Source: CAYFWF01 sp964346815
GTDB taxonomy: Bacteria; Acidobacteriota; Aminicenantia; Aminicenantales; Aminicenantaceae
Assembly: GCA_964346815.1 (NCBI GenBank)
Contig: CAYFWF010000003.1
Span: 316,253-380,252, forward strand
Reading direction: 5' to 3'
DNA length: 64,000 bases
The position numbers and the translations under genes were made by a program. The first letter of the stretch is position 1. The number at the start of each line of letters is the position of its first letter. Below are positions 44,475 through 52,742 of the stretch, in pieces. The notes under the pieces were generated by a model, which saw only the letters and a program-made list of their open reading frames with translations, made no database searches and had not been told where the DNA came from.

Positions 44475-44664
44475 TTTCATCTCCTCGCATAACTAGACTT
44501 ATTGTTAGAACACTCCTTGAGGGGGATAATTGCAAAAGAGCGAACTGTCTTTATTTAACTATATTTACCGATAGGAATCAAGGACAGGTTTTTAGAAATA
44601 CGAATCATCTCATAATATTCTGTATTTTTTGCACCTAAAATTCCATAATAGAGGGGATTTGTTT

Positions 44665-44696
44665 TGTAAACCATTCTGGGGAGTGGCTCGTCTAAT
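44665..44696 (+). promoter_or_regulatory. Candidate ECF-sigma autoregulatory promoter
   Basis: TGTAAAC (44665-44671), 17 bases, CGTCTAAT (44689-44696). TGTAAC and CGTC are the common -35 and -10 forms of ECF sigma factors, placed just before the ECF sigma gene. The leader would be only about 10 bases. Confidence 0.45.
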
Positions 44697-44710
44697 AGGG
44701 ATAAAAAGAG

Positions 44711-45310
44711 ATGGCAATAAATGATCAAATTCTTATCGACCGCTTCTGCACCGGAGACCAAACAGCCTTTTACGATTTGGTGGGACGGTACAAAAAAAAG
44801 ATCTATCATCTCGCTTACGATATCACAGGAGATCATCATGAAGCTGAAGACATCTCTCAGGAGGTGTTCATGAAAGTCTATGGTGCATTGAAGAATTTCC
44901 GCCGTGATGCAAAAATGAGCTCATGGCTCCATCAGATCACGGTCAACGCCAGCATCGATTCCCTTCGCCGGAAATCCGCAAAGCCCGCAAAGTCCATGGA
45001 AGAATTCAATCATGTGAGCACACAGGAGAATGTCATCGTCAGCGGCACTCATAGCCATGATCCTGTGCAGAGTACAGAGTCGGCCCAAATCCAAAACCGC
45101 ATCTCCCTGGCCCTCCAAAAGATATCCCCTAAGGAGAGAGCCGTATTTGTCATGTGCCATTACAACGGTCTCAAGCTGAATGAAACCGCAGAAATCTTGA
45201 ACGTCACCATCGGCACGGTCAAAAGTCTTCTTTTCAGAGCCATCCGAAAACTCCGTAAGGAGCTTTCGCCTTTTTTGAATGAGTATCGAACGGAGATTTC
45301 CAATGAGTAA
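44711..45310 (+). CDS. ECF-family RNA polymerase sigma factor
   Basis: 199 residues. Region 2 at about 5-75: DRFCTGDQTAFYDLVGRYKK, then DITGDHHEAEDISQEVFMKVY for core binding and -10 reading. Region 4 at about 125-190: ISPKERAVFVMCHYNGLKLNETAEILNVTIGTVKSLLFRAIRKLRKEL, the helix-turn-helix for -35 reading (shown as LNETAEILNVTIGTVKSLLF). It directs polymerase to a stress or envelope regulon. Its last four codons overlap the anti-sigma start, so the two are translationally coupled. Followed by an exported HEAT protein, so envelope sensing is the likely theme. Confidence 0.93.
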   Translation: MAINDQILIDRFCTGDQTAFYDLVGRYKKKIYHLAYDITGDHHEAEDISQEVFMKVYGALKNFRRDAKMSSWLHQITVNASIDSLRRKSAKPAKSMEEFNHVSTQENVIVSGTHSHDPVQSTESAQIQNRISLALQKISPKERAVFVMCHYNGLKLNETAEILNVTIGTVKSLLFRAIRKLRKELSPFLNEYRTEISNE

Positions 45311-46151
45311 ATGCAAAAAATGCCTGCCGCTTTTTCTGGAATACTTTTATGGAAAGCTGGATGACTCGAAGAAAAAGTTCTTCGAGGAACACATGTCGGT
45401 CTGCGAAAAATGTCAATCCGCATTTGCAGAAATGGAGGCTGTCCTCCAGTTCACAAGCAAAAGAGTCAGGCCTGAACCTCCGGAGGAATTCTGGGACTCA
45501 TACGAAAAAAGGCTGGCTCGACGGATTGAAAAAGAGGAAGCCGCCCAGGTTGACCATGAATCCTTTTGGGAGAAACTGGGAAGGCGATTCAGCGCAGCGC
45601 CTAAATGGACCTTTCAAGCCGCTGCTGCCGTTGCCCTCATCGTTATCGGTGTGTTCATCGGAAGGGCTCTGTTTTCGCCCCAAGTTCCAGGAGTTCAACA
45701 TGCTTATCAAAGGCCCGATATCGCCATCCCCCAGGAGCCGGAAGCGGCCCTTATCCAAAGGAGTAAGGACTATATCGAACGCTCCAAACTGATCCTGTTG
45801 GCCCTGGTCAATTTCGATCCTTCAGCAGAAGATCCTTATGCCTTGAATTTGCCATATCAGAAACAGGTTTCTCAGGAATTGGTCGAGGAGGCCGGTTTTC
45901 TCAAAAAAGAACTCGCCGAATCTGACCAGGAAAGACTCGAAAACCTTATCGCCAGCCTGGAGATAATCCTTCTCCAGATCGCAAACCTCGAATCTGAAAA
46001 TGACCTCGATGCTGTTACGTTGGTCAGAGATGGCATCAACACACAGGGAATTCTGATGGAAATCCACCTCACCGACCTCCGGCTTTCCATGAATAGGAGA
46101 GAGAAGCCGGTATCCACCGAACAGCCATCCCATAAACGGAAAACGATCTAA
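45303..46151 (+). CDS. Zinc-finger anti-sigma factor, membrane-bound
   Basis: 282 residues from ATG 45303, overlapping the sigma stop by eight bases (GGAG seven bases upstream). Residues 1-45 form the zf-HC2 domain (CKKCLPLFLEYFYGKLDD, HMSVCEKCQ), which holds the sigma factor in the cytosol. A membrane helix follows at about 106-124 (FQAAAAVALIVIGVFIGRAL). The outer part (125-282) is helical, with EAGFLKKELAESDQERLENL, and would sense a periplasmic signal. Coupled to the sigma gene and followed 12 bases later by the HEAT-repeat protein. Confidence 0.9.
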   Translation: MSKCKKCLPLFLEYFYGKLDDSKKKFFEEHMSVCEKCQSAFAEMEAVLQFTSKRVRPEPPEEFWDSYEKRLARRIEKEEAAQVDHESFWEKLGRRFSAAPKWTFQAAAAVALIVIGVFIGRALFSPQVPGVQHAYQRPDIAIPQEPEAALIQRSKDYIERSKLILLALVNFDPSAEDPYALNLPYQKQVSQELVEEAGFLKKELAESDQERLENLIASLEIILLQIANLESENDLDAVTLVRDGINTQGILMEIHLTDLRLSMNRREKPVSTEQPSHKRKTI

Positions 46152-46163
46152 AAGGAGCATAAA

Positions 46164-47741
46164 ATGAATAAAAAAAATAAGCATATTACAGGAGCGGTCT
46201 TTATTTTTCTGTTTTTCCTCTCCCTTTTTTCTTGGGCCTCGATGTCCGGAGAATCCCAGGATGAAGATACCAAAGCCTACCAGCAAGCTTATAACCTCGT
46301 GCTGGAGGAAAAATGGGAGGAAGCCAACACCGTACTGACAAAATTCATTCAGAAATACCGCCGCAGTGCCTGGGCAGATGACGCCAGCTTTTGGCAGTGT
46401 TACACCCGAGAAAAACTGAGTCACCCTCTCGAGGAAATTTTCCAATGCTACGATCGATTGATCAAAGCCTATCCGGAGAGCAAATGGGTGGACGACGCAA
46501 AATCCAGCATGCTCAGAGTCGCTCATCGACTGGCAAAAGAAGGCAAAACCAAATACGAAGCTATCATCGAGTCCATGAGAACGGACGAAAATATGGAAAT
46601 AAAAATGACAGCCCTTTATGCCCTCGAGGACATGGGGGATCAAGAAGCTCTGGAGGCGGTCATAGCCCTTTATGACAGCACCACGGATAAAAAGATCCAG
46701 GCCAGAATCCTGGATATTCTGGAGGATTTCGATCAACCCGAAGCTTTTGCCAAAGTAAAGGATATTGCCCTGAACAATCCTGATCCTGATCTCCGCCGCA
46801 AAGCCCTGGATGTCCTGGAAGACATGCATGGAGAAGAAGTCATGGAAATTTTGATAGACGTTGCACGCTCCGATCCTGATCCCAGAATGAGAAAAGTGGC
46901 AATCTACGGATTGGAAGACGTGGAGGGCCCAATTGTTATTCCCATTCTTGCCGAGATCGCCATCCATGAAACAGATGAGAACCTGGCTAAATCTGCTGTC
47001 TATGCCCTGGAGGATAGAGAGCCCGATGAACTCATTCCTGCCCTCGGGAAAATTCTGAATGAATCCAAATCATTGGAAGTCCGGAAAGCAGCACTGATGG
47101 AATTGGAAGATGTGGAGGATCCCGCAGCCATATCGTTCCTCAAGGAAACGGCTGTGAAGGATCCGAACTTAGAATTGCGCAGAGCAGCCATATATACTTT
47201 AGGAGAGATAAAGAGCAGCCAGGCCGTGCTTGCGGCTCTCAAGGAAATACTGGCGGCCAATGAAGACCTGGAACTGCGGAAGGCCGTGCTTTATGCCGCG
47301 GAAGAAATTGAGGAATCCGGGACAGCCGAACTCGTTTACAGCATCGCCATGGACACCACAAACGAAGAGCTGGCCAGGGCTGCGGTCTATGCGCTGGAGG
47401 ATCGGCTGGATGAAAAAGATTTGGCAATGCTCTCTGACATATATAAAAAATCAACATTTATCTCTGTTCGAAAAGCAGCCCTTTATGCAATTGAGGACAT
47501 GGCAGAAGAAAAAGCTGTCGGCCCTCTCACAGAAATGTTGAAAGCCGAAAAAGATCCGGAGATGAAAAGGATGATCGTTCGTGTTTTGGGAGAGACGGGA
47601 AGCGATGATGCCGTTCCGGTTCTGGAGAAATTGGCTCTTGAAGATACGGATAAAAAAGTTCGCCTCGAGGCAGTCGATGCCCTGGAAGAGATCGACACAC
47701 CTAAAGCCCGGGCCGCACTGGTGAGAATCATAAAAAAATAA
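46164..47741 (+). CDS. Exported HEAT-repeat protein
   Basis: 525 residues, AAAGGAG upstream. Signal peptide about 1-28 (FSLFSWASMSG). A TPR/YbgF-like unit opens (EEANTVLTKFIQKYRRSAWADD). From about 130 to the end run some 12 HEAT/PBS-lyase repeats of about 31 residues with an unusual regular core 'ALEDM/ALEDR' (ALYALEDMGDQEALEAVI, SAVYALEDREPDELIPALG, KAALYAIEDMAEEKAVGPL). They form a solenoid for protein binding in the periplasm. Third gene of the sigma/anti-sigma operon. It may act with the anti-sigma outer domain as sensor or as an effector of the stress response. Confidence 0.87.
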   Translation: MNKKNKHITGAVFIFLFFLSLFSWASMSGESQDEDTKAYQQAYNLVLEEKWEEANTVLTKFIQKYRRSAWADDASFWQCYTREKLSHPLEEIFQCYDRLIKAYPESKWVDDAKSSMLRVAHRLAKEGKTKYEAIIESMRTDENMEIKMTALYALEDMGDQEALEAVIALYDSTTDKKIQARILDILEDFDQPEAFAKVKDIALNNPDPDLRRKALDVLEDMHGEEVMEILIDVARSDPDPRMRKVAIYGLEDVEGPIVIPILAEIAIHETDENLAKSAVYALEDREPDELIPALGKILNESKSLEVRKAALMELEDVEDPAAISFLKETAVKDPNLELRRAAIYTLGEIKSSQAVLAALKEILAANEDLELRKAVLYAAEEIEESGTAELVYSIAMDTTNEELARAAVYALEDRLDEKDLAMLSDIYKKSTFISVRKAALYAIEDMAEEKAVGPLTEMLKAEKDPEMKRMIVRVLGETGSDDAVPVLEKLALEDTDKKVRLEAVDALEEIDTPKARAALVRIIKK

Positions 47742-47742
47742 G

Positions 47743-47935
47743 ATCGACGATTTTCCTGAAGAGCCTTAAGAGCCTTGATGCCGGATTGAGTCAACCTGTA
47801 ATAACGTTTACTCATCCCTCCCAGTTGGGGAGTAGGTTCGCCGTTAATAGTCCTGAGATATCCCTTCCTGACAAGTTTCCCAGTCAGATCCAAAATATAG
47901 TTATAAACAGAAAGGTTTCAGATTTTCAGAAAAAA
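47743..47935 (-). pseudogene. PadR-like regulator, C-terminal remnant
   Basis: On the minus strand the frame reads VYNYILDLTGKLVRKGYL, EPTPQLGGMSKRYYRLTQSG, IKALKALQENRRS, which is the recognition helix, wing and dimer helix of a short PadR protein. Upstream the frame is broken (TGA, then an alternative frame) and no start with ribosome site exists. Its end runs into the antisense of the HEAT gene. No permease is left beside it. The rest of 47936-47996 shows nothing. Confidence 0.6.
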
Positions 47936-47996
47936 TTAAAAGGATTGTATCTCGAGAGACAAGGATAGGGGAGAAGTGTCGAGAGTGAGAACCGTT

Positions 47997-48767
47997 CTAT
48001 TTTCTGTTCTTCAGCAGATAGAGTGTGAAGGGTTCGCCTTCCAGCTCGGTGTATTTGAAGTCGACCGAATCTCCGAACTCTGTGCCCTCGAAGTCGAATG
48101 GTTCGTAAAATTTGGCGTATTTGAAATCTGAATCACCCTTGAAGACAGCATTCCTAAAGTTCACACCCTGCGGAAACTCTGTGTACTTGAAGTTCGCCGT
48201 GTCGTGAAACTCCACATTGCTGAAATCGGCTCTTCCGGGAAACGTGGTGTATTTGAAGTTCGCATCACTGGAAAAAACAGAATTCGCAAAGCTGACATCA
48301 GTGAAAAACTCAGTATATTTGAACAGCGCCTCTTTATGATAAGTCGTATTCGTGAAATCTGACCCTTCGTGAAATTTGGAATACTTGAATGCTGGTTTCC
48401 CCTGGAACTCGCATCCCTGGAAGCTGACATCTTCATGAAAAACAGCATTGTGAGTCTCGTTTTTTCTGTCATCGTGGAAATAAGCGATAACATCGCCTTG
48501 GAAAGTGCAGTCAATAAAGCTCAGGGGACTCCGGACATGATACCAGAAGGTTTTTGTGCTGTTTCGGGAGCGGTCGTTGTCCTTGTCCGCCACTTTGTCC
48601 TGAAGAGAGGTCAGATCCAGGTCACCGACGATTTCCACACCCCTGTAGTTGACGGCCTTTCCATCATCGATACTTTTCAGGATGTCTCGAGCATTGACAC
48701 GGGATTGTGCCAGGGCAGAAACGGAAAGAAACATAAAAGAAAGAATTATTGCCGTAGACTTTTTCAT
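47997..48767 (-). CDS. Exported pentapeptide-repeat protein
   Basis: 256 residues, GAGGAG six bases before ATG. Signal peptide about 1-20 (VSALAQ). From residue 90 on, the sequence is built on A(D/N)F-type five-residue repeats arranged in 20-residue coils: FHEDVSFQGCEFQGKPAFKY, then SDFTNTTY, ALFKYTEF, VSFANSVF, ANFKYTTF, ADFSNVEF, ANFKYTEF, VNFRNAVF. FKY(T/S/A)xF recurs once per turn, seven times. Pentapeptide repeats fold as a right-handed quadrilateral beta-helix. Export is less common than cytosolic forms, and the regular FKY face may be a binding strip. Convergent with the HEAT operon. Role unknown. Confidence 0.85.
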   Translation of the reverse strand: MKKSTAIILSFMFLSVSALAQSRVNARDILKSIDDGKAVNYRGVEIVGDLDLTSLQDKVADKDNDRSRNSTKTFWYHVRSPLSFIDCTFQGDVIAYFHDDRKNETHNAVFHEDVSFQGCEFQGKPAFKYSKFHEGSDFTNTTYHKEALFKYTEFFTDVSFANSVFSSDANFKYTTFPGRADFSNVEFHDTANFKYTEFPQGVNFRNAVFKGDSDFKYAKFYEPFDFEGTEFGDSVDFKYTELEGEPFTLYLLKNRK

Positions 48768-48847
48768 ATTACACTCCTCTCTATAGAAACTCTCATTTAA
48801 TAAAGACGTTGAGTCATGGAAAAAAGTTTACAAAGGATTCTTTTCTC

Positions 48848-49636
48848 TTAAGCGCTGCCCAGTTTTTTTACTCTTCGGGCTATTTTTTTCCTGATTTTCC
48901 CATAAGAAGGAGGTGGCCCTGTTCTGATTTGTTTGCCATCGATGAACAGCGCATCAGAAATACCCCATTCCAGGAACACATCTCTATCGAATGTGCGAAT
49001 CTCTCTAAATGCGACTTTATCACCAAACTGGGATGCGGCTCGCTTCGCTCTTTCGAAGACCATATTCTGTGCGGTGCACCATCCGTTTATAAAAGAAGTG
49101 ACTGAAACCTTTCCTGCAATTTTTTCTGGTTTCTTCTTTTGTCTAATCCAATTTGGCGGAATAGCATCGTCAGTGAAGCGCTTCCATAAAAGAATCGCCA
49201 TGCCATCCTTGTCCACTCTGGTGTAGCCCCGCTTTTTAAACCATGAGGCTTTCATCCAGAACGGCCATTTTATTCCCCAGGCGGCTATGCCTTTTGCTCC
49301 CAGCGATTTTGCATCGTTTTCTGCCGCTTGAAGCAATGCTTTGCCGATTCCTTTTTTCTGGTAGTTTCCTATTCCTTTTTTATGACCGTGAACCCAAATA
49401 CACTGAATAAAATAGAGATCCTCAGCTAGGGCAACAGAATATTCAACCGGAACATATTGAACCATGCCACAGACCTTGTCATTATCTAATGCCAGCTTCG
49501 CTCGAAGCCCTTTGTCTTTCATTTTCCCGCACCACAACTCTTTGTGGTTGCCTGCTTCCTTTATTTCTTCAGACCAATCTTCAAGGCAAACAAAAAATTT
49601 ATCCTGATATTTCTCCGTCAAATCAACGATCTCCAT
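48848..49636 (-). CDS. GNAT-family N-acetyltransferase
   Basis: 262 residues, AGGAGGT eight bases upstream. The GNAT fold takes the first 150 residues: KVCGMVQYVPVEYSVAL (strand 4), IQCIWVHGHKKGIGNYQKKG (acetyl-CoA loop, R/Q-x-x-G-x-G/A form), IGKALLQAAENDAKSLGAKG. The last 100 residues hold a second domain with IAGKVSVTSFINGWCTAQNM and a basic tail (YGKIRKKIARRVKKLG). The N-terminal domain transfers acetyl from acetyl-CoA to an amine; the substrate is unknown. The C-terminal part resembles proteins annotated as GNAT with YoaP-like extension; I am not certain. Cytosolic. Confidence 0.8.
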   Translation of the reverse strand: MEIVDLTEKYQDKFFVCLEDWSEEIKEAGNHKELWCGKMKDKGLRAKLALDNDKVCGMVQYVPVEYSVALAEDLYFIQCIWVHGHKKGIGNYQKKGIGKALLQAAENDAKSLGAKGIAAWGIKWPFWMKASWFKKRGYTRVDKDGMAILLWKRFTDDAIPPNWIRQKKKPEKIAGKVSVTSFINGWCTAQNMVFERAKRAASQFGDKVAFREIRTFDRDVFLEWGISDALFIDGKQIRTGPPPSYGKIRKKIARRVKKLGSA

Positions 49637-49855
49637 GAATCACACCTCCTGTGTTGCACCAGATTACTTCACTATGTGTTTTTTTAATAATAACTGCCCT
49701 CATGGTGACAGACAAAAACATTATGTCGCTAGCAGAGCATGCTGTCAACATCCAGAACTTTATTGCTTACAGTTGGAGACCACGTCAAACCAAGCACAGG
49801 CGACAATGTTCCTTCATTAAGAGACCAGATATGTTTTATTGGATCATCTTATTTC

Positions 49856-49884
49856 TTGACATTTTTCCGTCAAAGAACTATCTG
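49856..49884 (+). promoter_or_regulatory. Possible promoter of the phosphoesterase operon
   Basis: Perfect -35 TTGACA (49856-49861), 17 bases, poor -10 TATCTG. The leader would be about 38 bases. The rest of 49637-49928 holds nothing recognised. Confidence 0.35.
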
Positions 49885-49928
49885 TATGTTGGCAGCAGTG
49901 GAGGAAAAGTGCTTGTAAGGAGGGTATG

Positions 49929-51215
49929 ATGAAAATCATCATCACATCAGACACGCATTTCGGGGACGGCACCAGTCAACTGGCTGCGCTGGATTCGAGC
50001 GGCAAGCCGGTTCTGGGACCGAAATACCAGGAATTCAGAGAAGCATGCGGCACGAATAACAACTACCTGGTCATGCTCGGCGATGTGATCGACGTAGCCG
50101 TAGAAGACTACAAAGATGCTTACAGCGTGGCCAGAGCCTTTTTCAAACAGGTGGCCAAAGACAAAATCACGAAAAAAATCCTTTATGTTCCGGGAAACCA
50201 TGATTACGATCTCTGGCACACGGTGGAATACCAGACCAACATCATCAAGCGAATTACCGATCAAACAAAAAAGGATATCTCCCTGTTCAAAATGTCTGTT
50301 CCCGCCGTGTTAGACGACAGAGCGGACCGTACTGGTCCAGAGATATTTTTAGCCAACGTAACGCGCAGACCAGAAGTCAAAAAACCTTACGGCGGATTGT
50401 TCTTGGATTTTTTGGTGGACAATGAACTCGAATTCTATGTGGCTTTTCCCAATGTCTACCTGATAACGGATAAAGAGGAATGCATCCTGATGACTCACGG
50501 TCAATATTTTCAACTGTTCTGGTCCCTTTTGAGTGAATACGCTCCTCCGGTATTCGAGGAGGAACTCGCGATAGGAGAACTCCCGCCCACGATCAAGAAC
50601 CTGGCTCATTTGAATTTCCCCCTGTCTCAGCTTTCAAGTTCCGGAGTCGGTCAGGCGGGACCATTATCTGACGTCATCAGAGACATCCAATATGAATTCA
50701 AGGCCCACAGGTCGGAGAAAATCATGATATATGTGAACAATCTGGAAAACATTCTCAAGAGAGAAAAATTCAAATTCAAGTGGTACAATCCTTCGCACTG
50801 GCTCATAAAAATAGGGATTAACTGGGCAAAGGGTCAATTGAAAAAGTGGATAGAAAAGAGGCCGGAATCGTCCCCCAGGAAGGATAAGGATTGGGAGTAT
50901 AAGCCGGAGACCCATCGAAAAATGAAAGATTACTACAAATCCAGCAATGCAGAAATCGAAAACCTGAACAAGGAGAACGCGCTGATGATTCCTGTGAATC
51001 CTAAGATGATGATTTTCGGCCATTCTCACAGACCTATCGGGATAAGAGAGCCGAACAAGGTGGTTATTCGGCCCTTCGAAGACCAGAGCCAAAATGTGCC
51101 GGTGTTCAATACCGGAGGATGGCTCGAGGAGGAAACTGGAGGGCATAAGCAGTTCAATGGAATAGAGCTGTTCACCTACGAGACAGGGAAGGGGATCGAT
51201 TCGGTAACGATTTAG
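49929..51215 (+). CDS. Calcineurin-like metallophosphoesterase
   Basis: 428 residues from the second ATG (49929), with AGGAGG five bases upstream. All five metal motifs are present: DTHFGDG (Asp and His), GDVID, GNHDYD, THG (MTHGQYFQLF) and GHSH (IFGHSHRP), so it should be an active two-metal phosphohydrolase. No signal peptide. Between the fourth and fifth motifs is an insert of about 170 residues with a hydrophobic, aromatic helix (WYNPSHWLIKIGINWAKGQL), perhaps membrane-touching. First gene of a three-gene operon with an unknown protein and an MBL hydrolase. Substrate could be a nucleotide or lipid phosphate; not determined. Confidence 0.88.
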   Translation: MKIIITSDTHFGDGTSQLAALDSSGKPVLGPKYQEFREACGTNNNYLVMLGDVIDVAVEDYKDAYSVARAFFKQVAKDKITKKILYVPGNHDYDLWHTVEYQTNIIKRITDQTKKDISLFKMSVPAVLDDRADRTGPEIFLANVTRRPEVKKPYGGLFLDFLVDNELEFYVAFPNVYLITDKEECILMTHGQYFQLFWSLLSEYAPPVFEEELAIGELPPTIKNLAHLNFPLSQLSSSGVGQAGPLSDVIRDIQYEFKAHRSEKIMIYVNNLENILKREKFKFKWYNPSHWLIKIGINWAKGQLKKWIEKRPESSPRKDKDWEYKPETHRKMKDYYKSSNAEIENLNKENALMIPVNPKMMIFGHSHRPIGIREPNKVVIRPFEDQSQNVPVFNTGGWLEEETGGHKQFNGIELFTYETGKGIDSVTI

Positions 51216-51265
51216 CGATACATCCTGCTGATGCAGGACCAATTTTTATTTTTAGGAGGGTAACG

Positions 51266-51859
51266 ATGTCGAACCTAACCATTCCCGTGCAAATCGACGA
51301 TATCAGACACCTCGCAGATTTTCAAAAAACCCGGTGCAACTATTTCCGTATCGAGTTCTCAGGAGGACCTTTCACCGGAACATTTCCCGTACCTTCTGGC
51401 TTAGATGAACTCAGAATTGCGGCTTGGGGGAACTGGGCTGTGCTCACAGGCCCCACTGTGGGAGTCGATGACCGGGATCTTTTTCTCTCATCTGATTCGA
51501 TCGGACAGACATTCCTGAAGATCGAGGAAACAGAAGGGCTCTTTTTAGACCTGGGCTACATTTGGCTCCCCAATCAGATTTTCGGCATGAAGACTAAAAA
51601 AGATGATATCAGAATCGGGGATGTCTACAGACTTTCCACACAGCTTTTTCAAAAGTGCTACCTTTTTGTGGCGGAAATGATAACAGAAAAAGAATGGCTG
51701 TATTATTGTCAATCTTTTTCAAAAGAAATTCATCCATCTCCAGATGAGACAGCCGCTTTTCGAAAATGGCGCCAGCAGCAAATTCAACGCTCCTATGAGC
51801 GTTATCATCATGAATCTTACAAAGAAAGACGGCTGAGCCCCAAAAGGAGAACAGAATGA
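51266..51859 (+). CDS. Hypothetical protein between phosphoesterase and MBL hydrolase
   Basis: 197 residues, not recognised. AGGAGGGT lies upstream. No signal peptide or membrane segment. The first 150 residues are beta-rich with aromatics (YFRIEFSGGPFTGTFPVP, LRIAAWGNWAVLTGPTVG, EGLFLDLGYIWLPNQIFG). The tail is a strongly basic helix (FRKWRQQQIQRSYERYHH). Its stop overlaps the next start (ATGA), so it is made together with the MBL enzyme in near-equal amounts and may bind it. The basic tail could hold nucleic acid or phospholipid. Confidence 0.7.
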   Translation: MSNLTIPVQIDDIRHLADFQKTRCNYFRIEFSGGPFTGTFPVPSGLDELRIAAWGNWAVLTGPTVGVDDRDLFLSSDSIGQTFLKIEETEGLFLDLGYIWLPNQIFGMKTKKDDIRIGDVYRLSTQLFQKCYLFVAEMITEKEWLYYCQSFSKEIHPSPDETAAFRKWRQQQIQRSYERYHHESYKERRLSPKRRTE

Positions 51860-52725
51860 AATATCTGAATGTAACACTCATCGATGTGGGATGGGGCGAT
51901 TCCATTCTCGTTGAAGCTTCTGATATTGACGCCGGCGGCCAAAGACCGCGTTTTATGCTCATCGACTCCAATGACAATGCTGAAAAAGACTATTGGCCGT
52001 CATGGAATTTTCTGCGCAAACACTTCGGTCTGCGCGAGGACGAATTTTCTGTAACAAAACCTTTCTTCGATGCGGTCATCCTCTCTCATGACCACTCCGA
52101 CCACGGTTCAGGTTTGAAGCGCATCATGCAAAAGTACGGGACAGAGAACTTCTGGTATCCCAAAGTTAAAAAAGACGAGAGCGTGGTTCTGACGAGCCTG
52201 CAATCGTATGCAGACCACCCTATGGTTCGGATCGACAATGAGGCACTGGACAACACGAAGGATATCGGCAGTCTTGGGGACGTCGCCATGGAAGTCCTGT
52301 GGCCTCCTCCTGATACAATCGATCCGAATCCAAATAACAATTCTGTTGTGCTTACACTGGAGTTGGAGGGAGTAGTCTTTCTTCTGACCGGAGATGCAGA
52401 GGGTGAGATCTGGGAGCAAATTTCCAACCAGATTCCCTCGAGCACCCAGGTCATCAAGGTTCCCCATCATGGATCCAGAAACGGCACGATTCATCATGGA
52501 AATACTCCGTGGGTGGACAGGGTAAGTAACTTCCCGAATACTCCCTATCTGGGTATCAGTTGTCATCCCAACTACCCGAACCGTTTCGATTTTCCGCATA
52601 AGGATGTGCTCGATGTGTTCCAACAGAATCCCTTTTCTTACTACCGCACGGATATGGACTACCACCTCACTTTTATAAAAAGAGAAGGTGAACAGGTAAA
52701 GATCCGGTACTCTCACGAGTCATAA
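51856..52725 (+). CDS. MBL-fold metallohydrolase (ComEC/Rec2-like)
   Basis: 289 residues. The MBL zinc motif is complete: LSHDHSDHGSG (HxHxDH, about 76-86), then GDAEGE (Asp ligand, about 176) and VPHHGSRNG (His ligand, about 196). The order and the VPHHGS motif are those of the stand-alone ComEC/Rec2-type MBL branch. No signal peptide or membrane part. The family includes nucleases and phosphodiesterases. Here it is coupled by ATGA overlap to an unknown protein and lies behind a metallophosphoesterase, so two phosphoester-type hydrolases share one operon. Confidence 0.87.
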   Translation: MKYLNVTLIDVGWGDSILVEASDIDAGGQRPRFMLIDSNDNAEKDYWPSWNFLRKHFGLREDEFSVTKPFFDAVILSHDHSDHGSGLKRIMQKYGTENFWYPKVKKDESVVLTSLQSYADHPMVRIDNEALDNTKDIGSLGDVAMEVLWPPPDTIDPNPNNNSVVLTLELEGVVFLLTGDAEGEIWEQISNQIPSSTQVIKVPHHGSRNGTIHHGNTPWVDRVSNFPNTPYLGISCHPNYPNRFDFPHKDVLDVFQQNPFSYYRTDMDYHLTFIKREGEQVKIRYSHES

Positions 52726-52742
52726 GAGAAGAAATCTGAGAA

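Noticed and set aside
45822..46967. A 381-codon open frame on the minus strand
   Set aside because: It is wholly antisense to the anti-sigma and HEAT genes, which have clear domains; its product shows only low-complexity aromatic sequence and has no ribosome site.
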